Below are positions 57,669 through 64,000 of a stretch of 64,000 nucleotides of DNA, in pieces (the stretch's first letter is position 1; each line of letters opens with the position of its first letter). Position numbers and translations under genes: made by a program. Source of the stretch: Neurospora tetraspora (lineage: Eukaryota > Ascomycota > Sordariomycetes > Sordariales > Sordariaceae). Where the stretch lies: assembly GCF_033439725.1 (NCBI RefSeq), contig NW_026944389.1, positions 868,001 through 932,000 on the forward strand, given 5' to 3'. The notes beneath the pieces were generated by a model, which worked only from the letters and a program-made list of their open reading frames with translations, was not told the DNA's origin and did no database searches.

Positions 57669-58510
57669 TCTTGCTTTCTCCTGTTCTCCTTCCCTCCTCG
57701 ATCACCTTGGAGAGTGTGTTGTTTGTTTCAGCTCGTTGATTTTTGTCGGCCTTTGTTTGAGGGTTGAAGCTTTAGGTCTGAAAGCGAGCGAGGAGTTATG
57801 GCGTTATGAAGTCATGAAGTTATGGTTATGGTTGATGACAAGCAAGAAGCCGAAAACAAGGCGACTTGGTACGAGACAAATTGGCTCGGGCGGAAACAAG
57901 CCTTGAGAAACTGTCGTACGCACAGGCTAGGCGAAGACAAGCCTTGAGAAACTGTCGTACGCACAGGCTCGGCGAGAACAAGCCTTGAGAAACTGTCGTA
58001 CGCACAGGCTCGGCGAGAACAAGCCTTGAGAAACTGTCGTACGCACAGGCTCGGCGAAGACAAGCCTTGAGAAACTGTCGTACGCACAGGCTCGGCGAAG
58101 ACAAGCCTTGAGAAACTGTGTCGTACATATACGTGGATAAAGGATAGAGTGTGGAAATATCACGCACTGCTGGAAAGGCGTCAAAATATTTGAGTCGCGA
58201 TATTAGAACAGTTAGCATCAATTACACAGAGTGTCCGAATACAAGGACATTGAACAAACGTTCGATAACGGTTACCATTTCACCATTGCTAGTGATGTTG
58301 ATGACCATGGATGAGTCCCGAGCCGCTCACGGGGACTTCTTGTTCGATGCTCAACGGTCTGATTTCGACAGAGGGAAGCATGACATGGAAGATGTTCAGC
58401 GGCAGCTGAAGACACTGATGGCGTAAAGCTTTCTCCGTTCCAATTCCGTCGCCCGGTCTGTCAAGGCCTGTCATCAGCAACGGAACCAGTTGATGGACGA
58501 GGGGTTGAAA
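57669..58510. other. Intergenic stretch with a 41-bp minisatellite
   Basis: See the minisatellite at 57896. Minus-strand readings across the repeat are artefacts of its unit length. Nothing else is supported. Confidence 0.5.
57896..58138 (+). repeat. Minisatellite, 41-bp unit, about six copies
   Basis: Units start at 57896, 57937, 57978, 58019, 58060 and 58101 with ACAAGCCTTGAGAAACTGTC, then GTACGCACAGGCTCGGCG and three variable bases. Copies 2-5 are almost identical; the first has GCTAGG and the last degenerates after TGTCGTACATA. The unit length is not a multiple of three. Confidence 0.95.
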
Positions 58511-58930
58511 AAGAGCTACACTCCACGCACGCCCAAAAAAATCCCCAGATACGCCCTTCAAGTACACCCCCTTAAGACACTTAAGAAAAAAGATTCCGTA
58601 CTTCCATTTGCATTGGCTTTTGTCTTCGATATACCCTTTTCCGTCTATTCTCGAAGCCGGTATGACGTTATTCTAACTCGTTTAGTCTGATTGAGGAAGC
58701 GTACTAGACGGTGTATTTCGTCTTCGATACTTACCATCCTTCTTTGAGTCGGACTACGAAATGCGACTAAGGAAGGGAAAAAAAGTAATAGGGGCTTAGA
58801 GTAGGGTTAAGAGAATTGCATTATGGGTTGCTTTGGAGGTAAAAGCGCGAGTGTGGTTCCTTTGCCTTCTGGCACCTCGGAAAATGGGTGTACCTGGGGG
58901 GTTTTTGGGCGTGTGTGGAGTGTAGCTCTT
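58511..58930. mobile_element. Inverted-repeat element of about 420 bp
   Basis: AAGAGCTACACTCCACGCAC at 58511, then GCCCAAAAA, is inverted at about 58885-58930; some 40 of 46 bp agree. Non-coding interior. TTCGTAGTC and TCGTCTTCGATA motifs near 58690-58760 do not form a gene. A short GAAA may flank both sides, which is weak evidence for a target duplication. Confidence 0.7.
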
Positions 58931-59292
58931 GGAAAAATGCTTCGTTTTTGGTCATTCAAATAACTACATTATCCAAATCTTCCAACTAAGACTATCAGAT
59001 CCATCCAAATCACATCCTATCAAGCGAGGTATCGCCTCTTCCCCCCAGATTCCATATTCTACACACCATATCCTACAATATCCTACAACACTTTCCAGCA
59101 GAAACCCGATCGCGGCACGAATCACGCAAAGAAATCCGTCAACTCAACACCACTCCCAGCAAACAATTTTGCCACATCCTGTCCCTCCCTCGCCAACACC
59201 ATGGCCTCGTTAAACCCCAGCTCAGAGCTAATACTCAATCCCATCTCCACGGCTTTCCAGCTCATTCCAACAGCTTTCCAGCCTATGGCGAG
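58931..59292. other. Intergenic, 3' of the DUF1295 gene
   Basis: CA- and TCC-rich sequence; no gene seen. Confidence 0.4.
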
Positions 59293-60463
59293 TCACGCGA
59301 TCACATGCGTAACCAGTCCCTCCAACAGAGCACCGGCCACACCAGCGCCCACAACGATCCAGGTCCACTTATTGGACACCTGGCACTTGTCAGGCCAGAA
59401 GGCGTTCTCCTCGCGACGGTACTTGTCAAAGTCGATCTTCTTGTTCACGTTCTCGGTACTGTAGCGGCGAGCCTGGCAGTGCTCGTTCTCCTTGTCACCC
59501 GACACGTAGCGGAGGAAGATGTAGTTGGTCAGCGGGCCGAGGAGGTGGATGGGCAGGAGGGCGTTGTTGGCCCAGAGGAGGAGCGGGAAGGAGAGGTGGA
59601 CTAGCATGTCGCCGAGGTAGCTGTGAAACGTTGTTAGCAAAAAAAGCTCCCGTTATTGTTACACACGAAAAAGGGGTACGGGTCGGGACTCACTTTGGAT
59701 GTCTAACAATGCTCCAAACTCCCTCCCGGCACATACTCGAATGGCTCTCCTCGCCGCTCTTCTCCTTCTCCTTGAACTTCTCAAGCTGCCAATCCGCCAG
59801 CACCTCGAGCGCAAATCCCATACTAAACAATCCCACCGCTACCGCCTGTCCCACCGCCGCATACCCGCCCGACGGCGCCGCAAACGGCTGATCCGACCCA
59901 GACAAGTGCCGGAACGGCGCAGTAAACGGCAGCGTGATCAAGCTCTGGAACACCGCCTCGGGCAGATACGTAGTAAACAGCGCCTTATTCCACGACCATC
60001 CATGCTGCTTCTTGGTCGCCTCATACCGCGGATCATCGCTGCCTCTCTTAACAGACCGGTTCGCAATGCGCCAGAACAGCCGGCTGCCCCAGAGCGTAAC
60101 GCCCGTGAGCAGCAGGCGCTCCTGGCGGTTGATGATGGCCCACGCGCATCTCAACGGGATGCCGTCGCAGATGACCCGCTTGCCGAGGGCGGACCACCAC
60201 GCGTTGAGGACCTGGCCGGACGGCCACAGCCAGTCTTTGGTCTCGAGACGGTCGGTGAGGCGGCCGGCGCCGTAGGCGATCAAGGCGAGGCCGGAGTGCA
60301 GGGTTAAGGAGGGGAGGAGGGTGTCGCGGAAGATGCCGATGTCGAAGAGGGAGGAGTGGAAGAGCTTATTGCACACGCTCCGGGTTGGGGGGAGGCCGGT
60401 TGGACTGTCGGTCACCCAGGAGTGACCGCCCCATGGGTTAGTCGTTTCAGCGAGATGGACCAT
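59293..60463 (-). CDS. DUF1295 (steroid 5-alpha-reductase C-terminal-like) membrane protein
   Basis: Exons 59694-60463 and 59293-59620, split by a 73-bp intron (GTGAGT, GCTAAC, CACAG), give 365 residues. The splice creates VRHPNYLGD, the hallmark of the DUF1295/SRD5A-C family, whose characterised members reduce or methylate lipid substrates at the endoplasmic reticulum. Several hydrophobic segments are visible (TLHSGLALIAYGAG; AVGQAVAVGLFSMGFALEVL; HLSFPLLLWANNALLPIHLL; WIVVGAGVAGALLEGL), so it is a multi-pass membrane protein. ENAFWPDKC near the end suits the family. The start MVHLAETTNPWGGHSW at 60463 is the first ATG. Substrate unknown. No disruption. Confidence 0.88.
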
Positions 60464-60807
60464 GACTGGTGATGATCATGACTTGTTGTCGTTTAGATAG
60501 AGTACATGTTTTAGGCGAGAGCGGGCGTTTGCAGATGTGCGTTGATATGTATGATATTGGATGCAGACTGATGATGCATCGATGATGTGATGCTTCTTGC
60601 ATGAGCCCTGTAGCTTGCAGCGGTACGTACCCTATCCCCGCTGTAGCTCCTGTAGGCGAGCTTGACAGGGCTGCATACCCCACCAACCCCGCCATCGGAT
60701 GCGGGGAACCGACCCGCGGTGCCTGCGTTTGACGTCTCTCAATTTTCTGACGTCTTCCAATTCCTTCAACGTCAACCCATCACCATCACCAACGCCAACA
60801 CCGAACT
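60464..60807. other. Short intergenic stretch
   Basis: 5' flank of the DUF1295 gene and 3' flank of the next minus-strand gene. No further gene. Confidence 0.4.
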
Positions 60808-62046
60808 TCATCCGCCCGACGACTTCATCCCCTGATACACCTGAACGGCTCCCTCTATGCTCTGGACCAGCCCGAAGAACAATGTCAGACCCATGACGAT
60901 CCAAAGACTGTACCACTGAATGCCGTCCCGCCGATCATTCCACCACTGCGCAATCGTCGTCGGCCTCGCCTCGTCGAATTCCTCCTTGAGAATCAACAAC
61001 CGATCGTGCCAGTAATGGTATTCCTCGAGCCGAGTCCTCCGATGCCTCGATCCGCAATTGAGCACCGCCATGTCGAGCTCGCTCCGCTCCCCTTGTTTAC
61101 GGTACCACTTCCGCGAAGCCGCGTCGTTTTGGGGGAAGAGAAGCGCAAGTGTGTCGAGAGTTTCTGAGACGAAGTCCGGTGGGAAGATTGTGTTTCTGGG
61201 GAACGGACTGTCAGCAACATACGACGGTATCCTAGCAAGTGCTTGGACGAGTGAAGCTGAGCTGTGTTCGGTACTCCAGGAGGTGGTGCAGTAGGGAAGC
61301 GCGGTTTTGGTGGCTGTAAGAGTCGGGTGCCACTAAAACCGGGCTTCCTCTACTGCACTACTGGAATACCGTACACAGCCTAAATGTTACACATACCCGA
61401 GTTGATGGCTAAGGAACGTGGCATGGTGGAATATCATGACAGTCTTGTCGCTGTCCCGGAACAGAAGATGATCGGCCAAGTTGGTCGTCAGCTCGACCCG
61501 AAAACCAGCAATGAGGGCCAGATTTTGAGCTGTGAACAGTCGGCCAAACTTTCCCCGTTCCAGGTTCTGCGATGTTTGGGGTTCGAAGAGTTCGTGCACA
61601 AAATCGTCGACTGTGCCTTTGGTCCAGACAAGTGGCTGTCGACCGGAGAAGGTGTTCTTCAGTTCGCCCACTTCGATCATCAACATCAACCGTACGACCA
61701 GGTCGATGGATGCAGCTGCTTTCTCGAGTCTTTCTTCCTCCTGAATCCCCTCACTCTTCTCTTCCATCGAACTCAAAGCGTCCTCGAGCTTCTCCCTTGG
61801 TTCGTCGGCGGTGATTTTGTGGGCCAAGTCGAGCACATCTTGATGCGAACGAGTCCCCAGGCGCGGCGATGCTTGCAAAGCAATCCGGCATTGGTGCGTA
61901 TAGAAGCCAAAGTAAGGAGTGTAGTCAGGTTGCGCTTTTCGGTTGGCTGGGCGGACGAGTTGGGGGCAGTTCCACAAGTGTTCAACGATTAACTCCTGGC
62001 TCGACTTCACACCCACTGGTTTGCATATTGAGCACGACAGCGGCAT
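60808..62046 (-). CDS. Pezizomycotina-specific protein with a C-terminal membrane segment
   Basis: Exons 61397-62046 and 60808-61195 join in phase to 345 residues. The family look is clear: NLADHLLFRDSDKTVMIFHH near 190-209, then across the junction GNTIFPPDFVSETLDTLALL and FPQND, then YHYWHDRLLILKEEFDEARP, QWWNDRRDGIQWY and a single hydrophobic segment, WIVMGLTLFFGLVQSIEGAV. I know such proteins as abundant lineage-specific ones of unknown function in filamentous ascomycetes. The N terminus is uncertain: ATG 62046 opens MPLSCSICKPVGVK after an upstream stop, but an earlier exon is possible. The 201-bp intron is unusually long because it holds a foldback structure at 61261-61379. It is probably membrane-anchored with the bulk facing the cytosol (inferred). 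Confidence 0.78.
61261..61379. repeat. Foldback structure (about 52-bp arms) inside an intron
   Basis: 61261-61314 and 61329-61379 are imperfect inverted repeats around a 14-nt loop. Paired landmarks are GCTGTGTTCGGTA with its inverse, GTGCAGTAG with CTACTGCAC, and CGGTTTTGGTGGC with GCCACTAAAACCG. The whole lies in the 61196-61396 intron. It may be a small transposon remnant or a natural hairpin transcript. Confidence 0.8.
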
Positions 62047-62762
62047 GGTAGTTGACTTTCGCGGCGCTGGTGGCTACGGGTTCGATTTCCAACCATAACG
62101 TCTTGTCACTGGATTTTAGGGTTCGGCACGGAAATTTGTATCGTCCACTCGGTCCATGTTTGTGCCGGGGGTGCAGGCCGCCGTGGTGCATCCAGCCCCT
62201 TGACCGAATTCAGCCACGGTTTCTGCCTTGCTTAAATATCGTCTCTTAGCTCCATTATGTGCTCTATCACATTGTCAAAGTTGGGAGTGACAAATGGTTG
62301 CCCGCCATGGCACTACACTGGTGAGCCTTGTATGTACTCGTCCGCTTCAGCTGTCAGCCCAAGGCAACAAACAATCAAGAGGCCTCTTCCCAGCCTGCAT
62401 GAAGACGCGACTACTCCTGGATTGAGGCAACTAGCGTTGTTGCCTACCCAATAACACTTCCGATCCTCCGAACATCACCAGAACGGGTGGCTGTGCGCCG
62501 CAGGGGCATGCTAGACACTGCTCGTCATTTGAACAATTTGTCTTCACATGCTGCCCGAGCTTTTACATCCCTATTTTTCTCGTGATCCTCGAGTTCCTCA
62601 AGCCAATGCACAAGACCATTGTGTTACGCCCCTCTAGCTTCTGTCCTCACTGCCCGATTCTCTTCTCAAAACGTACCCATCTTTCCGTGAGGCTCACAAG
62701 CTTTGCCTTGTGACTCTGCGCCGTCAACAACCCGTCTTCTCCAAACTGCCGATTCCGCGGCC
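62047..62762. promoter_or_regulatory. Shared 5' region between divergent genes
   Basis: Lies between the minus-strand start at 62046 and the plus-strand start at 62763. One minus-strand frame (about 61982-62191) is open and might be an upstream exon of the 60.8-62.0 kb gene, but no good donor was found. Otherwise nothing. Confidence 0.4.
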
Positions 62763-64000
62763 ATGGAACAAACTCCTGGACGCATAGCCAGATCTCTTTC
62801 GGCGCTCACTGGCGGCTTCCCCAGACCAAAATGGCCAAATCCCGAAGCATCAGTCGGAACCTTTTGCGGGATGATGAAGAAGTACAAGTGCTGGGACGCT
62901 ACTGGCAGAGTGCAGAAGCTGTTCGTCGAAATATCGCCCAAGATCAACGAGCTCCTGCGTACAACATGCCCTCCGGTGCCAAAGAACGGGGTTATCGGCT
63001 ACGGCATATTCATGATCGGCACCACGCCCGAGACCTCCGTCCCGCACATCATGTTTGCTTGTACTCTACCCGGCCCAAGGAAGCAAGCGCTACAAGAGTT
63101 GAGGGAAAGCGACATCATCGACACCTACGCACCTGGGTTTCACACTGGTCACTGGCGAAATCCACCTCACATTGACAATCCCGAGTTCTTGGCAAAAGTC
63201 GATTGTGATGCCGACATTGATGGCGACAGTGACAGCGACAGTGAAGACGATTCGGTCGAATCCACCAAGGATCTATGGACAGCTGAAGTGACAGCTCTGG
63301 ACGACGCCCATAGCTTTCCTGCATCTTGTCGGGTCCAGTTCCGTCGGCCACGCGATCCGTCTGCAGTGCCCCTTTCAGCTACCACCGGCGGAGTGATATA
63401 CATTTCACAGAGACCGTTTCTGCTCACTGTGGCTCACGTTCTTCCTCCGCCGGAGGCTTCTGATGACCAGGCTGTCATGGATACTTTCCTCGACAATGTC
63501 GCCTACGCTGACAGCAGCACCGACGATAACACCAACAGCAACACTGACAGTGACCCCGACAGTGAACCTAACGGCAACACCGATGACAGCACGGACGGCA
63601 ACGTCGAAGTTGACGCTGATAGTCGCACTGACGGTAGCGAAACTGATTTTGAGGACACTGAGCTCGCTGACATGTCAGACGACGAGTTCGAATTCGGAGG
63701 GTTTGAAAGCTCTTCAACGGACGCTACTGACGGCGGAATCACCACTTCTGGCAATAGCGATACCTCAGACTCCAGCGACAGTGAACGCAGTCAGTCTATC
63801 CATGGCGACGCCCAACCAACTCAATACCAGGCATCTGAGGTTATCCTCAATGCCGTGGACGGGCGTGTCCGGGAACTGAATGAGCAGAAGAACGCCCGAA
63901 GGGTACTGGATCGACTGCACCTCAGACCAACACATGGAGAGCCCATGTCTCTTTCTCTCAGTGTTGACGCCGGCAACGTCATGGGGTCACCGGACCTTGA
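62763..64000 (+). CDS. 5' part of a large fungal protein with a trypsin-like GG-x-I / TVAHV motif, cut by the window edge
   Basis: Open without interruption from the ATG at 62763 (context GGCCATGG; MEQTPGRIARSLSALTGG) to the last base, 412 codons so far. Early blocks are WDATGRVQKLFVEISPKINE and IGYGIFMIGTTPETSVPHIM. Then GGVIYISQRPFLLTVAHVLP near 205-224 resembles the first strand and catalytic-His loop of chymotrypsin-fold proteases, as in fungal proteins that keep this pattern. Two acidic, low-complexity parts flank it (DSDSDSEDD near 164-172; many DS/DT/DG pairs near 240-340). Whether Asp and Ser of a catalytic triad follow lies outside the window. Protease activity is therefore a guess; the open frame itself is secure. 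Confidence 0.75.
   Translation, partial: MEQTPGRIARSLSALTGGFPRPKWPNPEASVGTFCGMMKKYKCWDATGRVQKLFVEISPKINELLRTTCPPVPKNGVIGYGIFMIGTTPETSVPHIMFACTLPGPRKQALQELRESDIIDTYAPGFHTGHWRNPPHIDNPEFLAKVDCDADIDGDSDSDSEDDSVESTKDLWTAEVTALDDAHSFPASCRVQFRRPRDPSAVPLSATTGGVIYISQRPFLLTVAHVLPPPEASDDQAVMDTFLDNVAYADSSTDDNTNSNTDSDPDSEPNGNTDDSTDGNVEVDADSRTDGSETDFEDTELADMSDDEFEFGGFESSSTDATDGGITTSGNSDTSDSSDSERSQSIHGDAQPTQYQASEVILNAVDGRVRELNEQKNARRVLDRLHLRPTHGEPMSLSLSVDAGNVMGSPDL

Noticed and set aside
57896-58138. Possible CRISPR-like array
   Set aside because: Units are contiguous 41-bp tandem repeats without unique spacers, and the genome is eukaryotic. It is a minisatellite.
57812-58221. Open readings on the minus strand with repeated SFSRLV/SQGL peptides
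   Set aside because: They arise only because the 41-bp unit cycles through all frames without a stop; no start, splice or homology supports a protein.
62071-62100. tRNA gene suggested by a GGTTCGATTTCC B-box-like string
   Set aside because: No pairing T stem, acceptor stem or anticodon arm could be folded around it.

Overview
The window reads as nuclear DNA of a filamentous ascomycete (Pezizomycotina, most likely a Sordariomycete). Genes have short introns (about 50-95 bp) with GTAAGT-type donors, CTAAC or CTGAC branch points and CAG/TAG acceptors. Gene-bearing DNA of normal GC alternates sharply with very AT-rich, stop-saturated blocks. That two-state composition is the mark of repeat-induced point mutation (RIP), and all four AT-rich blocks are dead repeats. 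The organism call is inference; the exon structures, repeats and target duplications below were read from the sequence.

Left third (1-31.4 kb): an AT-rich repeat end (1-720), one spliced gene of unknown function (about 1.87-2.54 kb), a 4.9-kb inverted-repeat element with a second copy of its own family nested inside (2641-7522), two tandem LaeA/UMTA-like methyltransferase genes (7710-9163 and 10669-11910), and a pogo/Fot1-like DNA transposon (13448-24051). A whole-looking but RIP-ruined Ty3/gypsy-type LTR element (16089-23439) sits inside that transposon. A third methyltransferase (24413-25765) and a PIF/Harbinger-like element (27547-31404) follow.

Middle (31.4-54 kb): a metallo-beta-lactamase-fold hydrolase, a small presumed mitochondrial protein, and an array of five related Hsp70/HSPA12-like ATPase genes and relics, all on the minus strand (A 35.9-37.5, B 42.9-45.0, C 45.9-48.2, D 48.8-49.6, E 51.7-54.0 kb). 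The fourth methyltransferase (39177-40793, frameshifted) lies among them. Only Hsp70-like copy E keeps both an intact frame and intact nucleotide-binding motifs. B is intact but has lost those motifs; A, C and D are broken.

Right part (55-64 kb): a 790-residue Ser/Thr/Ala-rich protein with a Cys/His C terminus, a 41-bp minisatellite, a DUF1295 (steroid-reductase-like) membrane protein, a Pezizomycotina-specific protein with a C-terminal membrane segment, and the 5' part of a gene that runs off the right edge.

Themes: birth and decay of two gene families next to RIP-silenced transposons; intron gain and loss among close paralogues; and several kinds of very small inverted-repeat elements, three of them inside introns. 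One family is only 68-69 bp long, is flanked by TA and is present twice.
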